Assembly: GCA_005281725.1 (NCBI GenBank)
Contig: SSBO01000012.1
Span: 14,279,231 to 14,343,230, forward strand
Length of the DNA: 64,000 nt
Direction of reading: 5' to 3'
Source: Wuchereria bancrofti
Taxonomy: Eukaryota > Nematoda > Chromadorea > Rhabditida > Onchocercidae
Shown: one piece after another, positions 24,711 through 38,630 of the stretch
Layout of the letters: each line of letters opens with the position of its first letter
Numbering within the stretch: the stretch's first letter is position 1
Translations under genes and position numbers: made by a program
Notes under the pieces: generated by a model
Told to the model about the DNA's origin: nothing
Databases searched by the model: none
The model's input: the letters and a program-made list of their open reading frames with translations, nothing else

Positions 24711-27700
24711 TCAATAGAAATCGCCTTCTGCTTCAACCTCCGCTTCTTCTACTTCAATCTCTGCCTCTTCTACACATGATGGAAGACAAACATGTGAATC
24801 AGTGCACTCAGCTTTCCGAAACCGACGAACTGCTGCTAAAAAAAATGATGAGATGAACCTTAAATTGAAGAAATCGTGATGAAGAAAATTTCTGAAAATA
24901 AGATCCGGTTTTTTACTCCAGAAGAAACAGTAGGACTTTTTTTTTGGAGGACGTTTTGTTTTCTAGACATAAAAATCTATATAAATTATAGATTAATCTT
25001 ATTTAAAAACTCAGCATGTTGCATCGCCGATGACTTCATTGGGGCTTAGATTTAGGAAAGAACTTAGCTTATAATATGAGGGACCTGAAAAATCATGCTA
25101 GAACTTAATTCCCTTCCAAATCTCATTTCCGGATAATTTTTAAAATTGTACTTATATGTTTCAGCTGTATTGAAGATCAAAAACTTTGCTCTTCTTTGCA
25201 GTGTATTTGCAGTATCTTAAATAATCATGAATTTATCTTTTTCGATCTGTTTTGCATCGAATGAATCCCAAACGAAAAATTACTCATTAAGGCTCATCTG
25301 AAATATCGGACGAAAACAACGAAAGAAAAAAAAAGCGATTGAAACTAATACTGGCTAACTTTGGAATCCAAACTCATCTATTTAACTTCAAAAAAAATTT
25401 TAAACTCACTAGACTTATATTCATCATCAGTTTAGAGTGTTTTTCTGTTTTCATCACTAGAACCATTCTTCAATTCAGACATAAGGAGTAAGACACCATG
25501 TTAAAAAAAAGATGTACAATTAAAAACAACTTGCCCAAAAAACCATCTTTATTCACGGCTCCAACAAATGCATCCAACATGCATAACATGCAGTCAATTA
25601 CAGTTTCATTTTCAATTGATGCAACTAATGGTATGCGTCCTTTGTCATCCTATAAAAAAAGAAAATTATATAATTCAAAAATTCGAGATAAGATTTCAGT
25701 ACTGAAATCCGAAATTACTCAGTATCAAAAATGAATGACTGAATTTTTTTCACTTAGATATTGTCCAACAACAAGAAAGAATGGCAAAAATTTTGCAAAA
25801 TCTGTAAACTGTGAATAAGCTCTAAATTCTTAACCAGAGAGCATAAATTCTTCGGGAGCTTCATTCCGTACCATATCAAAAGTCATTCCATCCCGTCCAA
25901 GGAAAAAAGAAAATTGAAAAAGATCATAATTACTCCATGCAGTTAACCTTTTTGAATTTCGTGGAAACTTATCAGTGAGATAGTATGCTACCAACTTTGC
26001 AAATTAAAATTATTAGTTTTCAATAAAAATTCCAAGCAAAATTATCTCATTTGGATCTAACCACCTACCATTAGTGATAAAGAATAAGACGAAATTCTTA
26101 ATACATTACGAATGAGTGTGATCATTCCTGCTTTACAAGCCAAATGCAGAACACTAAAAATAAGGAAACGTGAGTTATTTCATTAAATGAAGTTATTTCA
26201 ACAGCATTTTTTACACATTATTTCCTAAAATAAATTTGGAAATATCCAAAACTGTGAAATATTGTATATTTCAAGAAAATGAGTTTCAAATTAAAGAAAA
26301 TGAGTTTCAAATTAATTACCAATCTTTGTTTCCAATTTTCTAAAAATACAAAAACTAACGTTTGCCCATGATTATTTTGATAATTGATAATGTGTTCTGC
26401 ATGCCCATTAGCAGGAACCGGTTTTACATGATTCAGCAAATACACTGCTTCCATCTCATTACCAGTCATGCATGCATGATGGAAAACCGTATTACCAGCT
26501 ATGTCGATTGCCTCCAAGAATGCAGCCTGTTCAATTAACAAGCCTAAAAAACATTTCCCAGCTAGCACTTTGATTAATCGATTTCTCATTCAATACTATG
26601 ATTACTTTAAACTAATCGCTTAAAATTATTAACTGATTAATTTCTACTATCTTCTTGAATTTGTTTTGAGATTTTCCAAAAAATATATCCATATTATTAA
26701 CTAATAAACTGTATGTTATCATTGTTCCATAAAACACCCAACTTGGATTAGCTGATAAAGTAATAACTAAAAGACTCTGACCGATAATTTCCAATGCATA
26801 ACCGGGATCACTGCAACTAGCTGCTGCCATCAATGGAGTTATGTGAAAGACGTCTAAAGCCGAAGGATTGGCTCCAGCAATGAGTAGCGTGGATACGACT
26901 TTTGTATAACCCTGTCGTGCCGCATGATGCAACGCTGTACGACCACGAACATCGGTTGCCTTTGCGTGCTCCATATTCATTTGTAATAAGAACTGGAAAA
27001 AAAAGACACAAAACAATGCTACAAATTCCACACATAATACCAATTCCGACTATGTCATCTCACAATATACTAAGTGTGAAAGTGTTCAAAAAAATTATTT
27101 TTAATTAAGTACTAATATGTTACTTTTAAATATTATTAATTGGTGTGAAAAGTGTTAGATTTTTATGTCTAATATGAAAACTTTCTCACATATCAAAAAT
27201 TTTTCCCCTCCTGTAAAAGACCAAACTATTCAACACTACTGAGTTCAGGTGAAGTGTTGAAAAATTTAAGCAAATATAGCTGTGATCGGAAATAGTACTA
27301 TGCTGGAATTAATAGGAAACTAATAATTCCGCATATCTAAAACGAGAGAAGTTATTAAATTACCTGACACGCCTCAACGTGTCCGTGGGATGCTGCCAGT
27401 ATTGTGGCCATACTCCTATTTGCATCCTTGTTGGCATCATGAAGAATATGTAGGACGCATTCATTACCCTCCACAGCTGCCCAATCAAAAGCCGTTAATC
27501 CAGCAGAATCAGCTGTTTCCTCCACACCATTAGCTAGCAAATAATTGACAATTGCTGAATCACCTGCAAAATTTGTCCAAAAGTATGGAAAAAGTTCACC
27601 CATTGCAATTTTCAAAATTTAGTTTTTTTCAGCAAATTTTCTGTGAAGGATTGTCTTACTATAGAAACATTATAAAAAATGATGTGAAATATGACAAAAC

Positions 27701-30700
27701 AAATTCACATCTTACACCATTTAGTAGTGCATACTAAATATAATATAAGGTAAATACTAAATATAATGGTAACGATATAAGCAGACATGTTGGTGTGCCT
27801 TCAGTGCAATTTATCATTTGCAGGGTCAAGATTCATTTTAATTTACAGCATTTTAAAATGAAAAATTTACCTGATCTTGCGGCAATATGAAATGGCGTAA
27901 CACCGTTGCAATCGGCTGATTTGAAATCAGCACCCTTATTTACCAATTCCTTGCATAAAAGTTCATTCCGCAGACTACAAGCTCGATGCATTAAACCACG
28001 ACCATTTTTATCGAATAATTTTACATCACTTTTTGGTAACAATGTAAGGAAACAATCCAAAAAACCATTTGAAATAGCAAACATAATAGGTGTCCTACAA
28101 CAAAGAATAAAGTACAGTTTTGCACTCAAAAAAATCTTTTCTTACACAGTTAATCAAAATTCAATTCAGATAATACAATTAGCAAAAAATTTTCAGAATG
28201 AACAGAACAGCAGATCTTTCTCACCCATAATTTTTAATTTGTTGATAATGGAGATCTCAAAAAAAGAGGAAAAAATAGTTGGGGAACGGAATAAGTTACA
28301 ATTTTCAAACCTTAATGAAGAATCCAAAACGTTGATATCTTTTTCCCTGAGCAATTCTACAGCAAGAGAAATGCAAACAGTCCTTCCACATGCAGCTGCA
28401 GCATGCAACGGTGTTATACCAAAACAGTCTTTCCGCAAGAATGCACGTTTCCTAATTGCTGTTCGCAAAAGGATATCTACACAACGCTGATAACCTGCAA
28501 GTTTGAGTTATCCAATCATTACGCAAAATTTTCATACTGAAAAATTTATACTTTCCAATGTGATTCCCAAGTAGAAGTTCATTATGTTCTTCCAAAATCT
28601 AGTATGTCAATATCCATACAGTGATGTCATTCGCCAAGCTAGTTGAAAGAAATCTGAATTTTTTATTGCATAAAAGAAAGGAAAGAAAACCTTCAGCAGA
28701 GGAAAGCTGAAGTAAGACTAGACCTTACTTCCCAACTTTTTTTAAAGCTATTACATCTTATTGGAACCATGTTCCTCAATTAACAGTGAGTATTCTACTC
28801 TTTACCTGATTCATGGACTGACAAACATTAATCTACAATAGAATTATTTATATGATTACTCTGACAAAGCATTCTATCATTAAACTCATGTTGGAAGAAT
28901 ACAGCTAATATTCTCCCAAAATGCAGGAATGATGTAAACAAATGCTCACAGTCAGAAAACTCTAATTTATCTTAATATATATAAATTACGACGTCAATAT
29001 AGGATAAAGGTGGGAACACTCACCGCCTGACATAGCATAATGAATGGGAATTCGTTCCAGTGAATCCATTTCGAGGCCTATAGTATTACTAATTTTCGCT
29101 GTTTGTTCCTTATCAAGCGTCATTGAACGTGCATGATAGAAAGCTAATAGCTTTTGTAATAGTTGGGCATGATTATAACGAGCTGCTATATGGTAAAGCG
29201 TAAGATGATATGGATGACAGGACGATGGAACAGTGGCATCGGACATTGCGTCTATTAACTGAAAATTTATTGGATTTAAATGAATTTTTAAGCAAGTATT
29301 CAAATTTTAAATTTCAAATGAATGTACTCTCTAATACCATAACTGTTTTATCAGATCGATGAGTTAAAAATTCGGTAGTGAAACAAAACTTGCATTCGCT
29401 ATATGACAAAGCATTCTTTTAATCAAACAGACCAACCATCACTTTGAATATCAACGAATTGTCAAATTTAAATTGTACTACGATAAATGGCAAAATGTAT
29501 ACTGTAAAATTCAATCATGCTTAAGGTAATGGATTGATTTGGTCAATAAAACAAACGTCCAATCACCTAGCAAAAGCTTCGTCTTCTAAAGCAGGTATGC
29601 TCAATAGTTTACCAAAATATTTCTTATCATACTTCCAAAAATTTACAAGCCGCTACCACTTCACGATTATGACAAAATACTCAGATCTTGAGTAGGTTTA
29701 AAAGTAAAATGAAAAAAGAGGAACTTTTGTGGGAAGAGAATACCTTAACTATAAATATAATTTGGATTTGGAACTTAAAAATAGGCACTTACAAATAAGA
29801 CTGTTTCTAAGTTACCAGCTTTAACCGCATGATGAACTGGAAGAAAACCCGATTTGTCCCTGACTTGTATAACTGTATTATCAGCATGTAACAATATTTT
29901 AGCACTCTGAAAATTTTCAAGTTTCCTAATTCAAAACAAACTGAGAGAAACATATTACGGGAAGTTCCCGTATACATTATGATTATACATGTTCAGCATG
30001 CTTGCAAAACTTTTACATTAGCCATATGTTATGCTTCTTGTTTATATTTTCTAATTGCTAGAATAATCGAGAAAAAACCAACAACTAATGCGAGATCTGA
30101 AGGCGACTGCACAGCATAATGCAATGGTGTATATCCCAGTTGGTCCTGTTCATTTGCACAAGCACCTGCAGCCAGCAATTTCTGGATGGTGTGGAAAAAA
30201 CCACTTCGAGCAGCATAATGTAATGCAGAACAACCCTTGCAATCTACTTTTGATACCGGGATATTGGTTGAGAGCAAATAATCAATCATAAATTCGCTGA
30301 AAAATTATTTGTCGCGATAGATTGATTCTACGTCGTAAGAAAAATAAAAGCAAACTATTCCTTATGAAAAAGATCAAGATGTGGTCCACAAAATCTTAAT
30401 ATGCTTGTTGGATACGGAAACATGTAAAGAACACACAATTTACTTCACGAAACAAGCCACTAAACTATTTCGTTTTAAGCAAAAGGAATTAAGAGCGTCT
30501 AGACGGATGATGATAAAACATAATGGTTTTAAAACAACCTTTCTTATAGTAAGTACGCAGAAAATTAACCTATTGGAGCTTGCAGACTGTGTAGCCATGT
30601 GTAAAGCTGTCCGTCCGATACGATCTACCTCTGCAACATTAGCTCCACTAATATAGAGCGTTCGCGCAACGACTACGTAACCATGAAATGCAGCAAGATG

Positions 30701-33700
30701 AAGAGCAGTCAAACCAGATTTAGTTTTCCTGGAAATTTACAGAAATAAAACAAGGAACTTAAATGGGAAAACAAAGCATACATTTTTTGAACTAACAAGA
30801 AATCAAAATTTCTAGGAATGCCTGGTAGTGAATGTGACTACCTCAATTGTGGAAACAGTTAATCTAGTGCACTGAGTAAGAATTCATTTCAAAGAATTAT
30901 AAAGAATGAAACAAACGATCAGAAAAAGTATGATACAAGCTGCAATCCGCGCCAGCACTCAGAAGATGCTTGACAATAAGATCATGGCCATGTCTGGATG
31001 CCATATGAAGTGGAGTAACACCCTGATTAGTCGCTGCGTTAATCGGTATCTCTTTGGCTATTAGTGATTTCGATCGTGCTATTCGGCCATACTGGCAAGC
31101 GAAATGTAAAGCTGTACTACCATCAGTTGACTGGTAACCGATTTCATGCGTTACTTCAATCAGTAACTGAAATTAAGATTTATTCGAGTATTTTAGAGAC
31201 AAGCATTGCTGTATTAATATACTACATTAATATGATCATTTATAGAACACATATCCTAACATGTCACGCTTAATTTTTTCCTACACATGTACATATTTCG
31301 TGAATTTCTTTTTTTACAGTTCTGTCTGGAATCTTATCGTCCCTGTTGGTCCCAAAGAACAAAGAATTCACTGTTCACCATGAAAGCAAATTTTAAATGG
31401 GCTTCACACCTCAAAACATATTATTCGTCATTAAACAGCATTGACACTAATGGGTTAATAAGAACATCTCCTTAATAATTTGTAATATTCAGATGGAAAA
31501 ACTTACATCACAACTTAGGGTACCCTCTGTAAAACCCGCAGCAATATGAAGAGGTATAAATCCATTGAAATAACTTGCAATGAAAGGATTAGCTCCATTA
31601 CTGATCAATCTAGAAACATCTCGGTGTGCAAATAGATTGAGGATTATCTTACAAAATTTTGCTGTAGCAAAGAGTTTAAAATCATAATGGTAGTCGCACA
31701 AATATTACTAAATTTCTAAGCTAAATTCTTTGAATCGTTAACAAACTACTTCTTGTTTATTCTTTTTCCAAATTCAGTTTGAAAAAAATAAAAAGCAATA
31801 TAATTCACAAATATTCCGAGTAAAATAGTATCAACCAATAAAAAATGAGGTAAAAATATTTGCGTAACTTGGAAAAAGAATTCCTAGTACGACGCATACT
31901 TGAATCCTAACAAAGTTACAGGATTGTTAGGATAATGAATTTATCGAACGCTGACCGATAAGCAACGTTAAATATGATTGGACTTCATTAAAAGTATTCA
32001 AGTCATGATATCAACCAAATCATCAAAATATTCTGCGTCTCACTAATCCATACGTTAGACTATAAGTAAAAAGTCACAAACTAAAAAAAAATCTCAATAT
32101 CAACAAAAAGCTCACATCCCAGCAACTCGACTACGGCCATTCAATACGGCGTAATGTAGCGGAGTGTAACCAGCGGAACATTGGTTATTAATGGGTAATG
32201 ATGTATTTTCTAAGATAAACTTCACAGAATCCATATCACCAGACATTGCCGCATAATGTAGGATCGTCCTCATTTGCTGATCGTGCAAGCTCATATCAGT
32301 TCCACTATTAAAAAGTAGTTTTAGAACATCACTATGGCCATTTAGAGCAGCCCAATGCGCTGCAGTCATACCTCGCTTATTTCTGAAATATTACATTATC
32401 TTATTACTTTCATTCATCTTAATAATATGAAAAAAATGAATTGATTACGGTAGTTTAAAAATTCATAACATAGATATTTTCATAGAACGCATGTGCACAT
32501 ATGCAATTGTATACAACATAGACATATTCTCGAATCTATTTCCGGACGATCAAAAACATCACAGTAAAACAAGAAATCAAATACTAAACATATCTTTTCT
32601 GTTTACTCTTTGTTTTCTTTCCATTTGAGTTACTAGCATCAAATCTTACATACTAATTAATTCCTCGGAAAATTGTGTATGCTAGAATGAACCAAAATTC
32701 TAAAAGAAAATACTGACTTAGTATTTGGATTCGCATTTCTCTTCAATAAAAACTCGACAAAAGCAGAATTTCCATAAGATGCTGCGTAATGAAGTGGTGG
32801 ACAACCACCCCAATCTGGACGATCTGAAATGTTTCATAGAAAAACAGAAAGTTTAATCAGATTTCTGAAAACTAGTGATAAAATCATTAACTCTTCTTGA
32901 CAAGAATTAATGCATGCTAGTTTTCAATATGCTGAAACAAAGCAATACAAAGTAATAAACAATTTTACAACTTTTAGCGGTAACGACTATCATCAGGTAA
33001 AGAAAATATTTTATCTTACAAGAATTATAGTTTGCTTTTAGAAGTTCAGGTTAATTAATTAAAAATAGGAGTCCGTTTTATCAATTAATTTTTCAGCAGC
33101 AAACACAGTGATGTTTCAGAACATAAAAATTCATACCTTAAAGGAAATAAACCACAGTCGTTACTGTTACTACTTACCAATAATCGAATCACAATTATCA
33201 AGGATCACTTCAGCACAACTCAATGCATTAACTTGTGCACATATATGCAACGATGTCATAAACTGTCTGGTTGCACTGTTTGGCTTTGCTCCACGGTTGA
33301 TCAATATTTTCACTGTATTTGGGTGATTATGAAGACAAGCCCTGAAATTTCATAAGACCATTTGATGGAATCCCAACAGTTTAGGACAAAACTTAGATTA
33401 TAACATACTTGAGTTTTATAAAAGTAGTTCCGCTGAATAATACATTACACCATTTAGCAAAAGGAAAAGGAATATTTTATATGCTTAGTTTAAGTATCAT
33501 CTTAATCATTTAAAGGGATTTTCAAATTTTTTCCAGTAAGATTTTTGAAACGTTTGCTTATTTCAAATGTTTTGCAGTAAATACATGTATGATAGTGAGT
33601 AAACTAAAATTCACCAGATTACTCTCCTTGCAAAACAGTACGAAAATTCTGTTCAAACCTCTGAAGCGGTGTAAACCACTCCCGATCATGTGCATCAACT

Positions 33701-34215
33701 CTTGCACGTGCATCAATGAGCGCGTTCACGATTGGATGATATCCATAAAAGCTTGCTAAATGTAACGGTGAAGTTCCATTCTCATCTACTTCATTAACAT
33801 CAATACCTTTCTCTATGCACCCTTGCAATAATCTTAGATCATTTAGCAGTACAGCTTTCAGCAATTCAGCCTAAAAACAAACAAAGCAGATTACTAGTTG
33901 GGTACAAGTTCAGCTTACCAGTAATTCTCCTTTTCTCAAAAGCATTTCTTCATTTATTTGTTAATGTGAATATCGTCACTTTGAAATAAACTGTTCCAAG
34001 TGGCTTTTCGAGGCATTACTCTAAAGTTGTTTGCCACTTGTTTTTCCAATTAAAAAACCAGTGGTAAAAAACTCCCATTACAAATTTCCAAAAGTTGCTT
34101 ACTAAGGTACCGGTATCATATTTTAGCCTAACAACACCCTGGTGAAATGTAAGAATCAAAAACAACTATGTAAGGACAAGTATATTATTATCAAGAATAA
34201 TGTGCTTACATTCAT
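24711..34215 (-). CDS. ankyrin-repeat regulatory subunit of protein phosphatase 6 (ANKRD28/44/52 type)
   Basis: Twenty minus-strand exons: 34215-34210, 33870-33659, 33341-33178, 32823-32718, 32382-32116, 31609-31507, 31166-30937, 30728-30570, 30296-30083, 29906-29793, 29258-29024, 28494-28311, 28094-27871, 27563-27364, 26992-26782, 26543-26360, 26153-26069, 25994-25872, 25649-25544, 24835-24711. They join in phase to about 1083 residues; human ANKRD28 has about 1050. Almost the whole protein is ankyrin repeats, with cores such as GTSPLHLASFYGY, GMTAAHWAALNGH, GLTALHLAAFHGY, GCSALHYAARSGF and GRTALHHAARQGY. The C-terminus matches the family layout: a final repeat with DDKGRIPLVAS, then an acidic tail ending EAEGDFY. 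Family members are scaffolds that hold the PP6 catalytic subunit and its SAPS partner. The start (ATG AAT, then splice) gives MNAELLKAV, resembling the family N-terminus. Splicing around exons 17-19 and the exact donor of exon 9 are less certain. Confidence 0.9.
29567..29728 (-). repeat. dispersed repeat, copy 2 (inverted relative to copy 1)
   Basis: Reverse-complement match of 23361-23526, lying in an intron of the PP6 ankyrin gene between its exons at 29793-29906 and 29024-29258. It lacks the small insertion seen in copy 1. Similarity fades at both edges. Confidence 0.75.
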
Positions 34216-34285
34216 TTTCGCTGAATTTAATTAACATTATAAATTGCACTGACACTTTCTGCAAAATGTTCGAACAACCCGCGGC
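34210..34285 (-). promoter_or_regulatory. 5' leader exon of the ankyrin gene with probable spliced-leader acceptor
   Basis: A TTATTTTAG acceptor ends at 34286. It is followed by a leader of about 70 bases, then ATG AAT and a GTAAGC donor (34209-34204). Only these two codons of the ankyrin protein are in this exon, and the next exon starts in phase. The acceptor could receive a trans-spliced leader or a cis-spliced upstream exon such as the one at 34569-34468. The upstream frames in this leader do not join in phase to the ankyrin frame, which supports the ATG chosen. Confidence 0.55.
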
Positions 34286-34467
34286 CTAAAATAAGGAAGT
34301 GGATATTAATAAAATTTATCAAAAGAAAAGAAACTGTTGTGTTATTCGATACCAAATAAAACAGAAAAAAACAGTGAGTGAAAAATTTGATACGAGACGA
34401 TAAATAGAAAAAAACCAGTTGCTGGTCGAAAATCAAAACTAAGATAACACAAAAAAAATTTGCTCAC

Positions 34468-34569
34468 TGTGTAACCAAAATTTCGCAATGGAATTTTGGC
34501 TGTTAAAGGTTCAAATTTGAAATTCAAATTGAATTCAAACTTAAAGATCGCCGAATTCTCGTCGCTCAT
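34468..34569 (-). other. possible alternative 5' exon upstream of the ankyrin gene
   Basis: An ATG at 34569 opens 34 codons (MSDENSAIFKFEF...), Phe/Asn-rich, up to a GTGAGC donor at 34467. If spliced to the leader exon at 34285, the frame runs into a stop just after the next junction, so it would be an upstream ORF rather than the ankyrin N-terminus. It may equally be chance. Confidence 0.25.
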
Positions 34570-37500
34570 CTTTCCACAGGTACATTTTTACGAAATTTAA
34601 CTACATTTTAATTTCCTTTTATTACTTTCTTTTTTCAATTAAAAGTGACGAGAATAAACTCCACGAGAATCATAAGTTTCAGAAGGATAAAATCTGCAGA
34701 TATATAATAAATGATATCATGGAAGATTAGAACTACCGCACGGATAACCAACAAAAAGCCAAACAGAAAAATTAAAAAATAGGTTCAAATACTTTTTCCG
34801 TAAAGTATGTAATAAAAGTGAAAGTTAAGGTGGAGATTAACATTAAAATGGAGATTGAAATGAGGTCTTAAAAATACTAACTCTTGCTGAGCCAGTAAAA
34901 AATGTGGATTTAAAGCAAAAGACAACGGGTAAAAATGAAATTTAAAAGAGTATAATAAATGAGAATGCGTCACAGTCTACGAAATGAGTTATACATTCAA
35001 TACAGAAAGTGGGATTCGTTTTAAAACAGACTGAAATTTTAAATCAAATCAGGGATTAGTTCTTAGTGAACGATGAAAAGAAACTGCTGAGAAAAAGATA
35101 TCATTTCACATCCTTTTCATCCTATCTTAATCATGCTTACAGAAAAAAATCAATTAAAAAAAAAGCTTTTGGTGAACTGAACAACATGTTTTTTGAACGT
35201 TTCCTTATGCCAAACGACAGCTGTTTAAAGCGAAAGCTATCGAAAAGTATTATATTCTAGCGATGCATTTTATTAAGTTAATTTTAACTAACTTCAATGA
35301 AATAAGCAGTTGACATAATGAAAATGTTATATATTCAAATAAATACATTTGGATTTCCGGACCTCTTGTTTGAAGCTGAGATTTGATATAGTTAATCCGA
35401 ACTTCTTCCTCGGTAATGAACTATGATCTAAATTGAAACGCTAGTGATAATATAATTAATGCTTGCTTTTCAAAAGTATTGCAAAATAACGACTGATTGT
35501 CAAATATAACGTCAATATTCGGACTACGCATTAAAACATCAAACAAATTGTGCGAACATTTTGGTTTATCACAGCAACAAATGATAAAGACATGTTGCTT
35601 TTTATAATCATAACAATAGTACTGTAATCGAGATTTTGGCTGATAAATTCAATTTTATCGCATTCCTTATCCAGATTTTCTCAAAGAAATAATTTCAAAA
35701 TTCTTGAGAAATCGAGAGCTCCTTCCTCCTAAATTATCTACTCGATATATAAATGATAATGCTATTCCCTTCTTTCCATATCTAATCAGAACACATATCA
35801 TCCGTCCTATTTCAAGAAGTAAATTAATTGTGAACCTCAATACCTTTGAAATCTGATTTTGATCAAATAAAGTATGCCATATGAAATAAAAATTTATTAC
35901 AATTTCTGATTGTATGGAAACCAGGAATGTACGAAATATTTGATAAAATGATCTGATAACCACTGATAATCATTGATAACTTATTGTTATGATTAATAAA
36001 CAATACTGAACAACAACAAATGGTTACTGACATAGATAAACAAAGAAATAATGAATACAAATGATAAACGATAATTAGTAGTTAGTAATGATAATCATCA
36101 TACTTATCAGTGACAAATTAACTAACAATAATGATAACAAATGAAACAATTCAACTACCAGTATATCTCTTCCCAACTTAACTGAACCAATTCTCTTTAA
36201 ACAGCACAAACAACCAACAAATGTTTATCTCTTCTCATTTAAATTCTCTCAGTCTTTGCTGTTATTATGGCCGATCATTCTTTTCTCTTTTTATCTATCA
36301 CACTTTCTTTTGCTTCATTGTAACATAATACTTCACAATTCCCACCAGTCATTGTCGTCTCTTTTTACTATTAACTCACCTCATTGCTATCATCGTATGC
36401 ATCAATGCCTACGAGTTAACTGCCTGCTATTTTCCGAACCCCTTGCAACTACCCCACTCCCGCCCACTACAACCTACTGCTTTCTATCTTTACAATATCA
36501 CGCTGATAGAATTTCTCTTGCTTGTGCAACGATGATGACTCCTTGACCATAACAATCAAGCCATTCAATGAAAATTATAGTTTCTTAAATACTGATTTCC
36601 GGTAAATAAATTGAGGATTTTGAGTTTTTACTTACTTAAATTAATTTTTCTAAATCAGTATTTTGTTATAATAAAACAGTAATACAATTTTTGTTTCTGC
36701 AGCGCAAGTTTTTGGCCTAAGAAAGCATTTAAATTTGAAATAGAATTTGCAAAAAAGACCGAACTTTCAGAAATTTAAAGTTAAATTTGATCCAGAATCA
36801 CTCAGTCTCAATAATTTCAAAGCTACATCGGATACTATAAATTTACATTTCCGATAAACGATATTTAAGCTAGTCTGTTAAATTTTAGTTACAGACTAAA
36901 TCAATTTTTATTTGACTCAATAGTCAGTAAAGTGATTCTTACCTATCAAAATAATGGTCGTATTATTTTTATAGCTTATATGAAGTTTCGGGAAGTATGT
37001 TTATGGTTTTTCTTTCGTAGCCACTTTTTATGTCTCTTGCTAGAGACTATCAAAGTATCTGTAAAGAACTGGAACTATGATAAGAAATAATTAAGTGATA
37101 TCAAGGGAAACAAAATGATGCAATAATTGATTCAACAGTATAGTATGTAAAGGAACGTAGAAGTGCGCATGAAGAAATTTCAATTTTTAAGAAATTTCTT
37201 CAAGAAAGTTTATCTCTGATAATATTCCCAACTAATAAGATTTGAAATTTTAAATAATTTGGAATCCAAGCTGAATTTCAATTACTTTTGACTTGAGTTG
37301 AACGAAATCAGAAATGAACCCTACTTGAAAGCCTATGATGCATTATTGCATTCTGAAAATCGGTCGGAAACGAAATAGCACGATGTTCAAGAATAGAATC
37401 ATGAAGACGGACCAATATAAGGGAAGTTATCTATGTTCATGAAATTTACAGTGAAATGTCATCATGAAATGTCACCATCCTCTGATTTTATCTTTCTTTT

Positions 37501-37861
37501 AAGGAAAAAACCTCTGGAAATGATAGCGCGTTAAGATTTCGATCAGTTAAACCAATCACTGTGATTATTGAAATGTTTCTTTTGCCATAATTTAGAACTA
37601 AATATGGCTTAACAAAAGATACTATTAAATTGAGCTTAATTGCGAGAAATTTTCTCATATTTCAACTAATACTTTTATGCATCATTACTATGAAGCAATC
37701 AATATTATTCAAAAATAGTTATCCGTCAAGCACATCCTTAGCGCAAAATCGATCTGTCTAAGCTTAATTAATTACCTGAGAAGGTCCCAGATCTACAAAA
37801 TACATAAATAATATAGAAAAAACAAACAAAGAGGAAAAAATGGAAATAATATGACTTGCTA

Positions 37862-38051
37862 AAGACAATTGCTTCTTGATGCAACATCAAACAGTTTGTC
37901 AACCCAAGTTCCACTCATTAATCAGAGATCAGTTTCGTTGAAAGAAAAAAGAGATCAATTTCCTAAAATTACACTTACAACAATCGATAACGACAGCGAT
38001 CGAATATCAATGGATGAGCCAAATGAAATGAATCGACGACCGGAACTTTGA
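37862..38051 (+). CDS. possible orphan 3' exon, unknown protein tail
   Basis: A hydrophilic open frame with good coding character. It begins about 37863 after a GCTAAAG that could be an acceptor and ends at TGA 38049-38051. The translation includes TQVPLINQRSVSLKEKR, KITLTTIDNDSDRISMD and a final MNRRPEL, resembling the cytoplasmic tail of a receptor or channel with several Ser/Thr and acidic residues. I could not find upstream exons in phase in 34.6-37.8 kb, so it may be a relic, a chance frame, or the end of a gene whose other exons are beyond recognition. Confidence 0.3.
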
Positions 38052-38630
38052 TTTTAATTTATATATAGTGTATTTAACAAATGAAGATAGTGTTTTCCGT
38101 GGGAAATATATCCTATTATCTAGAGTGAAATAAAAATGGTAATTTAACGGAAGATTACATTAAAATAACCAAAAACTAAGCATTGACAAAATTGAATAGG
38201 ATTTAATAGATGGATAGTGCTTGGTAGCCAAATAGCAAATGAATATTTTAAATTAATATTTGGAAATATTTCCACTTTCATCACAGAACGAATTCAATAG
38301 CTTTATCATGCATCGACCGAAAAAATTTCATAAAAGCCACAACCATAATAACAGAAATTTCATAATCATGATATCATAAGAATGATTTTCAATTACAATA
38401 TCTTGTAATCATGATACCTTGAGATTATATTTGATTATGACGTTACACAATCATGAAAATCATGAAATTATGAGAACGATCTTTAATTATGATATTTTAG
38501 AGTTGAAACAAACTGGCAAAGAGATATTGCATAAAAGCGAAAATTTCGACAACTTTAGCATGAATATAACTATCAGAAGATGAAAACCATAACTTTTAGA
38601 TAGGAAATAAGAAATCATCTTGAAAATTGA

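Noticed and set aside
27906..28490. Plus-strand open frame of 194 codons
   Set aside because: It is the antisense shadow of two real ankyrin-gene exons (28094-27871 and 28494-28311), whose sense translation gives clear ankyrin repeats.
31596..31690. Longer 5' version of the ankyrin exon at 31609 (including LFAHRDVS)
   Set aside because: Joining from the upstream exon in that version breaks phase or hits a stop; the TTTCTAG acceptor at 31610 keeps the frame and gives a normal repeat (ILISNGANPF).
36256..36546. Plus-strand frame of 96 codons in a C/T-rich block
   Set aside because: Composition-driven Leu/Ser/Thr/Pro/His frame without homologous motif; the block is better viewed as noncoding, perhaps promoter-proximal DNA of the ankyrin gene.
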